Of a stretch of DNA of 64,000 nt, positions 16,257 to 24,109 are shown piece after piece; the stretch's first letter is position 1, and each line of letters opens with the position of its first letter. Made by a program: the position numbers and the translations under genes. The notes under the pieces are model-generated. The model was not told the origin of the DNA. It was given only the letters and a program-made list of their open reading frames with translations, and did not search any database. Source of the DNA: an uncultured Candidatus Actinomarina sp. (GTDB lineage Bacteria > Actinomycetota > Acidimicrobiia > Actinomarinales > Actinomarinaceae); the NCBI GenBank assembly GCA_902555985.1, contig CACDUI010000004.1:1-64000 (forward strand), written 5' to 3'.

Positions 16257-17264
16257 ATGAAAATTGGATTTATAAAAGATGTTGATGGATATAGGGCACC
16301 AATACACCCTGAATCTATTGATAAATATACAATAAATATTCATTTAGAAAAAGATATGTTTGATTATCTCAATTACTTAGAACCTAAAAATGTAAAATAT
16401 ATTTCCAAATTAGATGAACTCGATATTGTTGCATGTGTAGAAAATATAGATGAAAAGACTGTAAAAAATCTGAAGAATGGAGCTGTTTTAATCGGCATTT
16501 TTGACTTTGACAAAATAGAAGAGATAAAAAACTTAAGACCTGATATTAAAATATTAAGTTTCTTCAACCTTCCTAGAATTTCAAGAGCCCAAAACTTAGA
16601 TGCTCTCTCTTCTCAAGCAAACTTACTCGGATACGCATCTGTTTTAAGAGCTGCAAAAGAGACATCAGATGTATTACCAATGATGACAACTGCTGCAGGA
16701 AACATCCAGCCATCTAAAGTATTGATTCTTGGCGTAGGAGTTGCCGGCCTTCAAGCAATTGCGACTGCAAAAAGACTTGGAGCTAGAGTGTGGGCTTTTG
16801 ATATTAGAAAAGAGGCCAAGGACCAAGTGGAATCTCTAGGCGCCAAATTTGTTGAAGCAAGTACGCAAGCTCAAGACAGCGTATACGCACAAGAAGTCTC
16901 AGAAGAAGAGAATCAGAAAATTCAAGAGGCATTAAAGAAACAAGTAATTGATAGCGATATTGTTTTAACATTTGCGCAAATACCTGGAAAGAAAGCACCT
17001 GTCTTGATTGAAAAGTCAACTGTTGAAAACATGAAAGAGAATTCTGTAATTATTGACCTAGCTGCTGGTACTGGTGGAAACTGTGAAGGCACAGAGGTGG
17101 ACAAAGTTGTTGATATCAATGGCGTAAAGATAGTTGGTGAAACAGATATCCTAAACACTGTTAAGCATGCTGCTACAAAGCTGTATTCAGAGAATGTAAG
17201 AAATTTAATCGAACTGTATATAGAAAATAGTGACGATGAAATTTTTGTGGAGATGAGTTCATAA
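16257..17264 (+). CDS. pntAA: NAD(P) transhydrogenase subunit alpha, part 1 (NAD-binding domain I)
   Basis: 335 residues related to alanine dehydrogenase/PNT. The nucleotide fold is seen at VLILGVGVAGLQAIATAKRLGA, followed by WAFDIRKEAKDQVESLGAKFVE, as in domain I of proton-translocating transhydrogenase. The substrate-side DSDIVLTFAQIPGKKAPVLI also matches. It binds NAD(H) on the cytoplasmic side and passes hydride to NADP. The alpha subunit is split, as in Rhodospirillum. The stop overlaps the next start by one base (TAATG). N-terminally somewhat shorter than the usual 370-380 residues. Confidence 0.92.
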   Translation: MKIGFIKDVDGYRAPIHPESIDKYTINIHLEKDMFDYLNYLEPKNVKYISKLDELDIVACVENIDEKTVKNLKNGAVLIGIFDFDKIEEIKNLRPDIKILSFFNLPRISRAQNLDALSSQANLLGYASVLRAAKETSDVLPMMTTAAGNIQPSKVLILGVGVAGLQAIATAKRLGARVWAFDIRKEAKDQVESLGAKFVEASTQAQDSVYAQEVSEEENQKIQEALKKQVIDSDIVLTFAQIPGKKAPVLIEKSTVENMKENSVIIDLAAGTGGNCEGTEVDKVVDINGVKIVGETDILNTVKHAATKLYSENVRNLIELYIENSDDEIFVEMSS

Positions 17265-17551
17265 TGGAAGCAACGTTCTTACTTACATTGTTGATAACGT
17301 TTTTAGCAAGCTTTATTGGATACGAGCTTATATCTAAAATTCCACAGACATTACACACTCCCTTGATGTCTGGTTCTAATGCTATTTCTGGAATTACATT
17401 GATTGCAGCAATTCTTATATACCCAGAAATAGGCGAGTCTCAATTACTTAAAATTATTGTTTTAATTGCAATAGCATTTGCAACTCTCAATATTGTTGGA
17501 GGGTTTTCAGTGACTGGTCGAATACTAGAAATGTTCAAGAAAAATGATTGA
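17264..17551 (+). CDS. pntAB: NAD(P) transhydrogenase subunit alpha, part 2 (membrane part)
   Basis: 95 residues with three membrane helices and the conserved HTPLMSGSNAISGI block that marks the membrane part of the alpha subunit, followed by GGFSVTGRILEMF. It supplies part of the proton channel (domain II). It lies between the NAD-binding subunit (1-bp overlap) and the beta subunit (8-bp overlap), so all three are translated as a unit. Confidence 0.95.
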   Translation: MEATFLLTLLITFLASFIGYELISKIPQTLHTPLMSGSNAISGITLIAAILIYPEIGESQLLKIIVLIAIAFATLNIVGGFSVTGRILEMFKKND

Positions 17552-18875
17552 AATAATATTACTTGTCTCATCTGTTTTATTTATCTTTGCTTTGAAGCTC
17601 TTTGGAAGACCGTCAACGGCACATAGAGCAAATACTTTTGCTATGTTGGCCATGGCATTAGCTGTTTTTAGCGCATTTAATTTTGATTTTTCAAAATATG
17701 ATTCTGCTTTTTATATCACAATTGTTGTTTCAGGACTACTTGGAGTTTTAATATCAAAACGTGTTCAGATGACACAAATGCCAGAACTAGTTGGTTTATT
17801 TAATGGCTTTGGTGGAGGAGCTTCCGGTGCAATAGCCTATGTTGAGCTCTCCGGTAATTCTTTACCACTTTCTGATGTTTTCGTAGCAATCTTCTCAATG
17901 GTTATTGGAATATTTACTTTCTCAGGAAGCCTTGTTGCAGTAATGAAACTACGTGGCAAACTAAATAACTTCAATAAAAAATTAGCAGATATATTTTCAG
18001 TGTTTCTACCTACGATAATAGTATTTCCAGCTGTTTTAGAAATGGATGACCTTTTAATGGAATTTATTATCTTGGTTTCATTAATTGCTGGATTAATTCG
18101 AGTTGCAGTAATTGGTGGAGCAGATATGCCAGTTGTGATAGCATTCTTAAATTCACTTTCTGGAATTGCGGCGATGTCAGCTGGGTTTATTGTAAATAGT
18201 ATTATTTTGATCGTAGCTGGTGCCTTAGTAGGGGCATCGGGAATAATTCTTACTTTACTGATGTGTGCTGCAATGAACCGTACACTTTTAGATGTTTTAA
18301 AGGGTGGATTTGGCAGTACATCTATTAATAATGAGTATGAAAAAGATCCAATTAGCACTTCCCCAGAAGATGTTGCAATTCAATTAAGCTATGCAGAATC
18401 TGTAGTTATTGTTCCGGGATATGGAATGGCAGTAGCTCAAGCACAGGCAGCTGTAAAAGAATTAACAAATACCTTAAAAGATAAAAATATTGAAGTGAAG
18501 TTTGCTATTCATCCAGTTGCTGGAAGAATGCCAGGCCATATGAATGTACTCCTAGCTGAGGTAGATATTGACTATGAAGATATGTATATCTTAGAAGATA
18601 TAAATTCTGAGTTTTCCTCAACGGATGTTGTAATAGTTCTTGGAGCAAATGATGTTGTAAATCCATTGGCTAGAACTGATGAAGATTCTCCAATTTATGG
18701 AATGCCAATACTTGATGTCGACTTAGCAAAACAAGTCATCGTTGTAAAAAGATCTATGTCACCAGGTTATGCAGGTATTGCGAATCCATTGTTTATAAAT
18801 GACAATGCAAAAATGTTGTTTGCAGATGCCAAAGAGGGTTTAGAAAATATCATTAAATCATTTGAATTAGTTTAA
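17544..18875 (+). CDS. pntB: NAD(P) transhydrogenase subunit beta
   Basis: 443 residues: about nine membrane helices in the first 260 residues, including GLFNGFGGGASGAIAYVEL and the MNRTLLDVLKGGFG junction, followed by the NADP-binding domain III with VVIVPGYGMAVAQAQ, HPVAGRMPGHMNVLLAE and VIVLGANDVVNPLAR. These are textbook domain III sites. The complex uses the proton gradient to reduce NADP with NADH, supplying NADPH for the fatty-acid genes further right. Last of the three pnt genes. Confidence 0.96.
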   Translation: MIEIILLVSSVLFIFALKLFGRPSTAHRANTFAMLAMALAVFSAFNFDFSKYDSAFYITIVVSGLLGVLISKRVQMTQMPELVGLFNGFGGGASGAIAYVELSGNSLPLSDVFVAIFSMVIGIFTFSGSLVAVMKLRGKLNNFNKKLADIFSVFLPTIIVFPAVLEMDDLLMEFIILVSLIAGLIRVAVIGGADMPVVIAFLNSLSGIAAMSAGFIVNSIILIVAGALVGASGIILTLLMCAAMNRTLLDVLKGGFGSTSINNEYEKDPISTSPEDVAIQLSYAESVVIVPGYGMAVAQAQAAVKELTNTLKDKNIEVKFAIHPVAGRMPGHMNVLLAEVDIDYEDMYILEDINSEFSSTDVVIVLGANDVVNPLARTDEDSPIYGMPILDVDLAKQVIVVKRSMSPGYAGIANPLFINDNAKMLFADAKEGLENIIKSFELV

Positions 18876-18982
18876 ATATCTCTTTCTGAATTTAAAAAAG
18901 AATTAAAACAAACAATAAGATTTAGATAAGACAAAAATAGTCCTGATTAGCACGATCTATTTCAATTAAGTAAAATAAAAAT

Positions 18983-19117
18983 ATGATAGAAACAATAACA
19001 TCCTACCCTTTGTTTTTAATTCTTTTATTTCCAATAAGTACTTTTGCATTATTGGTAATTGGATTATTACGCGCTCCAATGGAAAAAGACTCCCTTTGGG
19101 CTGATATTCGTGATTAG
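18983..19117 (+). CDS. Candidate 44-aa single-pass membrane microprotein
   Basis: An ATG at 18983 opens a 44-residue frame: one hydrophobic helix (PLFLILLFPISTFALLVIG, about 9-27) then a short charged tail RAPMEKDSLWADIRD. Size and topology are those of small accessory subunits of membrane enzymes. No clear ribosome binding site is visible (the upstream sequence is AAATAAAAAT), and it stands 107 bp after pntB, convergent with a hypothetical gene. Plausible but unproven. Confidence 0.42.
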   Translation: MIETITSYPLFLILLFPISTFALLVIGLLRAPMEKDSLWADIRD

Positions 19118-19129
19118 TGGCTAAAAAAG

Positions 19130-19642
19130 CTACTTAATTGCTTTCGCTAAGTTAAGTACGTCTCTCATTGTCTTTACAATCTCATCAGCTTTGTAATATT
19201 TTCTAAATAAGACTTTTCTTGAATTTACAAATGTATCTTCTACTCTTAATCTTCGGAGCTTTTTCTTTGATCCTTCTACCAGTTCTTCATTTCGCTTAAT
19301 AAATAAATCTGTTACGTGTTCATCATCACCATCAAACTCACCTCGCCAGTTAATTTTTAACCCCATATCAAAACTTTCTGGAAAATAGGCAAAGAAAGAT
19401 ACATATGTTGTTGAGGACCGCCCATGACTTCTTGTATAGACCTCCACTTCACAGTCGTATCCGTCTAATTCACCCACTATCTTTTTTTTTCTAAATATAT
19501 TTTTTGATAGTACAGGCGTAAAGCTCAGAACTTCAGAAGCTAATGTAAGTGCATTATTTATTCTTTTATTTGCAGTAAAAATAAACCAAATTATTCCTAC
19601 AAAAAAAAGAAATCCAGGTGTTAAATATAACAATTCTTCCAT
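19130..19642 (-). CDS. Hypothetical membrane-anchored protein (170 aa)
   Basis: 170 residues: an N-terminal membrane helix (about 7-24), then a soluble domain of about 140 residues with an aromatic/charged beta-rich middle (SSTTYVSFFAYFP, LKINWRGEFDGDDEHV) and a lysine/arginine-rich helical end. No recognised motif. It lies downstream of the malate synthase gene, separated by 44 bp, and could be co-transcribed. Function unknown. Confidence 0.6.
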   Translation of the reverse strand: MEELLYLTPGFLFFVGIIWFIFTANKRINNALTLASEVLSFTPVLSKNIFRKKKIVGELDGYDCEVEVYTRSHGRSSTTYVSFFAYFPESFDMGLKINWRGEFDGDDEHVTDLFIKRNEELVEGSKKKLRRLRVEDTFVNSRKVLFRKYYKADEIVKTMRDVLNLAKAIK

Positions 19643-19686
19643 ATGCTTATTTAAACACTTTAAATACTTATTAAGCAGCTGAAAAA

Positions 19687-21249
19687 TTAATTAATTAATT
19701 TATAGGCAGGAAGTGTTAAAAAATCTTCAAACTCTTTATTTACAATTAGATCTTCAAAAAGAGTACCTGCTTCATCCAACATTTTATCAGTTGGAGTTAA
19801 ATTCTTAATTTCTTTTAATTCCTCACCAATTAATTTTTTTATGAATTCAATATTTATTTCAATGCCACTATCGGTGAAGGCATTGTTGTGTACCCATTGC
19901 CATAATTGTGAACGTGAGATTTCAGCAGTTGCAGCATCTTCCATTAAATTAAATAAAGCAGCAGCTCCTTGACCGAGTAGCCATGATTGAATATATAAAA
20001 TTCCAACCTTTACGTTTGTACGGATACCCTCTTCAGTAATTGATCCATCTTTGATATTAAAGTCTTGCAACATATCATCTGTGATTTTGTAATCAGGAAC
20101 ATAACTAATTTGGTTATCAGCTTCACCAAGATGTTCTGAAAAAACATCTTTGCAGATTTTTACAAGATCTGGATGTGCAACCCAAGAACCATCAAACCCC
20201 ATTTCAGCCTCTCGAATTTTGTCATTTTTTACTTTTGTAAAAGCTTCTTCGGTGATATCAGGACTTTTTCTATCAGGAATAAATGCTGACATACCTCCAA
20301 TTGCATGTGCACCACGTTTATGAAGACTTTGAACTAGTAACTCAGTATAAGACTTCATAAATGGAACGGTCATAGTTATCTGAGAACGGTCTGGAAATAG
20401 GACACCTTCAACTTCTCTGTGCCTCTTTATAGCACTAAAAATATAATCCCATCTGCCAGCATTCATGCCTAAAGAGTGGTTTTTAAGACTATATAAGATT
20501 TCATCCATTTCAAATGATGCAGAAATCGTCTCAAGAAGAACAGTTGCTCTTATAGTACTTATTGGTAAATTCAACTCTTCTTCAGCAAGTGTAAATACAT
20601 CATCCCAAAGCTGAGACTCTTCTGCTGTTTCGAGTTTAGGAATATAAAAATAAGTCCCTAGATTATTATCTAATCTTATTTGAGCATTGTGAAATATATA
20701 CATACAAAAATCAAACAAGCTGGCTGAGACAGGCTCATTATTGTAAGTAACATTTTTTTCGTCTAAGTGCCATCCTCTTGGTCTTACGAAAAGTGAAGTT
20801 GTGGAATCCTCATTAAGAGAATAGGATTTCCCTTTTTCTTTATTCTCAAAAGATATTTCTCTTTTATTAGCATCAATTAAATTGACATGTCCATTCACAA
20901 TATTTTCCCAAGTTGGTGATGTTGAGTCTTCAAAATCAGCCATAAAGACATCTGCACCAGAATTGAGTGCATTAATAATCATCTTGCGATCAACAGGACC
21001 AGTAATCTCAACATTTCTATTGGCTACATCCTGTGGCGGTGGAACTACAGTCCATTCACTATCTCTAATAGAAGTGTCTTCTGGAAAGGAGAACCTCCCT
21101 CCATTAGAGATAAACTCTTGGGTTTTATTTCTTTTTTCTAAGAGTTCTTTACGTCTTTTATCAAAAGAAATAATAAACTTTTCAAAAAATTCTAGTGAGT
21201 CATCATTAATGACACTTTCTGAGTTTGTTGAATCATTTATTTCAAACAT
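19687..21249 (-). CDS. aceB: Malate synthase A
   Basis: 520 residues, the usual malate synthase A length. Clear blocks: VDRKMIINALNSGADVFMAD, FEDSTSPTWEN (106-116), LFVRPRGWHLDEK, ATVLLETISASFEMDEILY with the Mg-binding glutamate, GRWDYIFS, MGGMSAFIPDR and GFDGSWVAHPDL. It condenses glyoxylate with acetyl-CoA to malate, closing the glyoxylate shunt. The start codon overlaps the isocitrate lyase stop (TAATG), so the two enzymes are made from one message in the order aceA then aceB. Confidence 0.96.
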   Translation of the reverse strand: MFEINDSTNSESVINDDSLEFFEKFIISFDKRRKELLEKRNKTQEFISNGGRFSFPEDTSIRDSEWTVVPPPQDVANRNVEITGPVDRKMIINALNSGADVFMADFEDSTSPTWENIVNGHVNLIDANKREISFENKEKGKSYSLNEDSTTSLFVRPRGWHLDEKNVTYNNEPVSASLFDFCMYIFHNAQIRLDNNLGTYFYIPKLETAEESQLWDDVFTLAEEELNLPISTIRATVLLETISASFEMDEILYSLKNHSLGMNAGRWDYIFSAIKRHREVEGVLFPDRSQITMTVPFMKSYTELLVQSLHKRGAHAIGGMSAFIPDRKSPDITEEAFTKVKNDKIREAEMGFDGSWVAHPDLVKICKDVFSEHLGEADNQISYVPDYKITDDMLQDFNIKDGSITEEGIRTNVKVGILYIQSWLLGQGAAALFNLMEDAATAEISRSQLWQWVHNNAFTDSGIEINIEFIKKLIGEELKEIKNLTPTDKMLDEAGTLFEDLIVNKEFEDFLTLPAYKLIN

Positions 21250-22544
21250 TAAAATTGTTCCTCTTCTGTAGAACCCTTAAGAGCAAGTGTTGAAGCATCT
21301 CCATCACTTATGATTGTAGAGATTGTATCAAAATAACCTGCACCTACTTCTCTCTGATGTTTGACAGACGTAAATCCATCTTTTTCTAATGCAAACTCTT
21401 TCTGTTGAAGCTCAACATATGCAGACATGTTTCCACCTTTGTACTTCATTGCAAGTTCAAACATAGATGTATTAAGAGCATGAAATCCTGCCAAAGTAAT
21501 GAATTGGAACTTATATCCAAAAGAGCTTAACTTCTCTTGGAATGTAGCTATTTCATCATCTGAAAGTGATTGCTTCCAATTGAAGGAAGGTGAACAATTG
21601 TAAGCTAATAATTTATCAGGGAATTTTTCATGTATTGCATCAGCAAACTCTTTTGCAAATCCTATATCAGGTTTTCCTGTTTCACACCATACAAGATCAG
21701 AGTAAGGGGCATAAGAAAGACCTCTACTAATTGCAGACTCTGGACCATTTTTTACTTTAAAGAACCCTTCTGAAGTTCTTTCTCCTAAAACAAAGTCACT
21801 GTCTATCTCGTCAATATCACTCGTGACAAGGTTTGCAGCCAATGCATCTGTTCTTGCAATTATTACAGTTGGAACACCCATAGTGTCAGATGCAAGCCTT
21901 GCTGAGGTAAGGGTCCTAATGTGTTGACTAGTTGGCACTAATACTTTACCACCCATATGTCCACATTTTTTCTCTGCAGCCAATTGATCTTCAAAATGTA
22001 CTCCTGCAGCTCCAGCTTCAATAAATTTTTTGGTTAATTCAAATACATTAAGAGTTCCACCAAAACCTGCTTCACCATCTGCCACAATTGGTACAAGATA
22101 ATCAATACTGTTATCTCCCTCTACACGATCAACTTGTTCTGCTCTTAAAAGAGCATTATTGATTCGTTTTGCAAGTGTTGGGGCACTATTACTTGGATAC
22201 AGAGATTGATCTGGATAAGTTGTCTCGCCAAGGTTTGAATCGGCAGCAACTTGCCATCCACTTAAATAAATTGCCTTAAGACCGGCTTTTACCATTTGAA
22301 CAGCTTGATTACCAGATAAAGCACCAAGTGCTGAAATCCATTCATCTTTTTTGTTTAAATCTTCAAATAATTTTTGAGCTCCGTTTTCTGCAAGAGTATG
22401 TTTAATTTCTACAGAGTTTCGAATGCTTATCACATCTTCGGCACTGTAGTTTCTAGTGATTCCTTTCCATCGAGGATTATTAGCCCAATCATCTTTTAAC
22501 GATTTAGAATCTAAAAAACTATTCTGCATCATAAAGACTTTCAT
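21249..22544 (-). CDS. aceA: Isocitrate lyase
   Basis: 431 residues. The active-site motif KKCGHMGG lies at 191-198 with catalytic C193; also seen are [55 protein letters not shown] and [12 protein letters not shown]. It splits isocitrate into succinate and glyoxylate. The chosen ATG at 22544 has AAAGG 9 nt upstream; ATGs at 22532 and 22529 are alternatives. A 29-codon out-of-frame ORF with a better Shine-Dalgarno overlaps this start, and a strong terminator lies about 90 nt upstream, so expression is probably controlled in the leader. Confidence 0.96.
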   Translation of the reverse strand: MKVFMMQNSFLDSKSLKDDWANNPRWKGITRNYSAEDVISIRNSVEIKHTLAENGAQKLFEDLNKKDEWISALGALSGNQAVQMVKAGLKAIYLSGWQVAADSNLGETTYPDQSLYPSNSAPTLAKRINNALLRAEQVDRVEGDNSIDYLVPIVADGEAGFGGTLNVFELTKKFIEAGAAGVHFEDQLAAEKKCGHMGGKVLVPTSQHIRTLTSARLASDTMGVPTVIIARTDALAANLVTSDIDEIDSDFVLGERTSEGFFKVKNGPESAISRGLSYAPYSDLVWCETGKPDIGFAKEFADAIHEKFPDKLLAYNCSPSFNWKQSLSDDEIATFQEKLSSFGYKFQFITLAGFHALNTSMFELAMKYKGGNMSAYVELQQKEFALEKDGFTSVKHQREVGAGYFDTISTIISDGDASTLALKGSTEEEQF

Positions 22545-22608
22545 AAAGATCAGCCTTTGTCTGATGTATATCGTTAGTCTTTATTTGGTTTCTTTCTTGT
22601 TCTTTCAT
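22519..22608 (-). CDS. Candidate 29-aa leader peptide overlapping the aceA start
   Basis: ATG at 22608 is preceded by AGGAAGG at ideal spacing, the best ribosome site in the neighbourhood. The frame encodes 29 polar residues (N-terminal [10 protein letters not shown]) and stops inside the first codons of aceA, in a different frame. It could couple translation to aceA or act as a control peptide. An alternative is a sequencing or real frameshift that should join it to aceA as an N-terminal extension. Confidence 0.4.
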   Translation of the reverse strand: MKEQERNQIKTNDIHQTKADLYESLYDAE

Positions 22609-22633
22609 TATTTTCCTTCCTAAAATAAAAAAA

Positions 22634-22651
22634 ACCGGGCATGTGCCCGGT
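22634..22651 (-). terminator. Strong intrinsic terminator upstream of aceA (possible attenuator)
   Basis: On the minus strand ACCGGGC pairs with GCCCGGT around a 4-nt loop, followed at once by eight T, an A and four more T: a textbook rho-independent terminator. It works only toward aceA. It ends about 12 nt before the Shine-Dalgarno of the leader ORF, so it either ends an upstream RNA or attenuates the aceA-aceB message. Confidence 0.85.
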
Positions 22652-22795
22652 ATCAAAAATTGTTGTAGAAGGGCACTACATATGTATGTAAACCACCACT
22701 TGCACAACATTTAATTTTTGCATATAAAAAAAATAGCACAGTTGAGTAGTAAATGTGTAAATTGTACGATTTTTTTATACATTTTTTGCATAGAA

Positions 22796-22854
22796 GAACC
22801 AGCTCCAGAAATCCTTATTTCATATTTGATCTTTGCAAGATTCTGGGCTGGTTC
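22796..22854. repeat. Long interrupted inverted repeat with flanking T-run
   Basis: GAACCAGCTCCAGAA pairs with TTCTGGGCTGGTTC (one bulged base), enclosing a 30-nt loop that itself has a small ATCTT/AAGAT stem. On the plus strand a T7 run starts 5 nt after it, so it could also terminate a plus-strand RNA. It is the most stable stem in the gap by eye. Confidence 0.6.
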
Positions 22855-22975
22855 CTAAATTTTTTTAGTGTTACCGTACGTCTAATAACACTCCTTTAAA
22901 TGATCCAAGTTTCCCCCTTGTAGCTACTCTTAACATAGCTACGCTTACCAAGGGATGTTTGTTAAAAATAAGTTA

Positions 22976-23000
22976 TTCACAAGCGCTATTTGTTTGTGAA
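22976..23000 (-). terminator. Weak terminator-like hairpin after the GAPDH-like gene
   Basis: TTCACAA and TTGTGAA form a 7-bp stem with an 11-nt loop, 33 bp beyond the stop of the minus-strand GAPDH-like gene, followed on that strand by TAACTTATTTTT. Likely its terminator, though the stem is AT-rich. Confidence 0.4.
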
Positions 23001-23032
23001 ATTATTATCTGTTAAAATACTATCTTGTTTGA

Positions 23033-24079
23033 CTAAATATTTTTAAATATATAACGATTAAAAATTTCCATCTTTTCTTTCCAAGTATCTTTGTAATAAT
23101 GTTGCACAGTTGCTGCCACAGAAGATAACAATGCATTACCATCTTGAGGAGTAAAGCAGTAACCAGTTAAAGTATTCTCTTTTACATGCAGAGAGTGATT
23201 TGCTACAACTCCATGAGAGAGTAATCTTCCGTGATATCCATGATCTCTTCCAAAAGAAAAAACTTTGTTAGAAGACATTTTTTCAGTTTCTATTAAGAAG
23301 TCGCTATTTTTCAAATTTTCTTCGATATCCTCTTTATTGATTTGATCTGAAAAATTAAGTGAAAACCAAAGAGTGTGCATATATTGTGTTGGCAATTTGA
23401 TCGCAGAAGAAAATAGGTTTAATTTTTTTCCTTCTTGAGCAAATAATTCATAAACATCACGTGCATGATGAGTGCCAAAGTTTTGATTTGTATGTTTTGT
23501 AATTGTTGGAGAAGGAGAGAATGAATCATTTTGAGAAACATCATTTGCTCTTCGTAAACAGACAAACTTTCCTTCAAGTAAATCTCTTTGCTGATCCAGA
23601 GCAAATGCTTTAACAATGGAGGCAATATTGTGTGTATTACAAGATGCAATTAGAAACTTATTTGATTCATCCTTTAGAATTTCATTATTTATTCCCCATG
23701 CAAAAAATGGCCCAAAACCGTGTTCTGATCCTTGTGCCATGAATCGCTTATCTTGACTAAGCGAAGAATATATTTTTTCCCAATTATCATTTCCACTTGG
23801 TGTGCAGTCAATAATTACATCTGATTGTTCATAAGCTAATTCAACATCTTTTATTTCATTGAAACCTAATTGATGAAATTCACTAAGAGCATCATTAGTA
23901 GAAACTATTTCAGCCCCTTTTCTTAAAAGTGCTTCAACTTTCCCTCTTTCTTCAGAGAGAGGTGTTCTTTTAAAAAATATAACTTTATCTAATCCGAGTG
24001 ATTCTTTGTGCTCTGCAAGAAGACCTATGAGTGGTTCTCCAATTGTTCCTGTACCAATCACTAATACATTCTTAGACAT
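23033..24079 (-). CDS. Archaeal-type (type II) glyceraldehyde-3-phosphate dehydrogenase-like protein
   Basis: 348 residues. The nucleotide site is VIGTGTIG (7-14). The run DVIIDCTPSG (87-96), then QGSEHGFG, then ASCNTHN with a likely catalytic C147, follows archaeal type II GAPDH (which has VVDATPG, QGGEKHE, SCNTTG). Downstream, LRRAND, GTHHARDV (203-209) and KLPTQYMH match the archaeal RRA..D, SHHGPDV and K.PT..MH blocks. It should oxidise glyceraldehyde-3-phosphate, with NAD or NADP; direction is unknown. It has AGGGGGG before the ATG and diverges from PPDK. Bacteria normally carry the unrelated-looking type I enzyme, so this is unusual. A different phosphorylated aldehyde as substrate is possible. 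Confidence 0.75.
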   Translation of the reverse strand: MSKNVLVIGTGTIGEPLIGLLAEHKESLGLDKVIFFKRTPLSEERGKVEALLRKGAEIVSTNDALSEFHQLGFNEIKDVELAYEQSDVIIDCTPSGNDNWEKIYSSLSQDKRFMAQGSEHGFGPFFAWGINNEILKDESNKFLIASCNTHNIASIVKAFALDQQRDLLEGKFVCLRRANDVSQNDSFSPSPTITKHTNQNFGTHHARDVYELFAQEGKKLNLFSSAIKLPTQYMHTLWFSLNFSDQINKEDIEENLKNSDFLIETEKMSSNKVFSFGRDHGYHGRLLSHGVVANHSLHVKENTLTGYCFTPQDGNALLSSVAATVQHYYKDTWKEKMEIFNRYIFKNI

Positions 24080-24094
24080 ATCGTTCCCCCCCTA

Positions 24095-24100
24095 TATAAT
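24095..24100 (+). promoter_or_regulatory. -10 box of the PPDK promoter
   Basis: Exact TATAAT at 24095-24100; a weak -35 (TTAGAC, 24072-24077) lies 17 bp upstream. The predicted transcript would start near 24107, almost at the GTG at 24110, suggesting a leaderless message. The surrounding TATATAATT is nearly symmetric and may also serve the divergent gene. Confidence 0.5.
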
Positions 24101-24109
24101 TGAGAATAG

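Larger units (their letters stand above)
22609..23032 (-). ncRNA. 424-bp structured intergenic region; candidate ncRNA or cis-regulatory leader of aceA-aceB
   Basis: No gene of reasonable length fits here. In minus-strand order it holds inverted repeats at 22976-23000 (TTCACAA/TTGTGAA), 22915-22954 (CCCTTG..CAAGGG outside GTAGCTA..TAGCTAC), 22867-22892 (AGTGTTA/TAACACT), 22796-22854 (GAACCAGC..CCAGAA pairing with TTCTGG..GCTGGTTC) and the terminator at 22634-22651. The first repeat may end the GAPDH-like transcript. The rest form a chain of stems ending in a terminator, as in riboswitch or attenuator leaders or an independent sRNA. I could not match any known riboswitch, tmRNA, RNase P or SRP RNA. 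Confidence 0.5.

Noticed and set aside
22609-23032. tmRNA, RNase P RNA, SRP RNA or a known riboswitch
   Set aside because: None of the conserved signatures I know (tmRNA ends, RNase P GAGGAAAGUC, SRP GGAAGGAAGCAGC loop, TPP/cobalamin/glycine/c-di-GMP boxes) is present on either strand.
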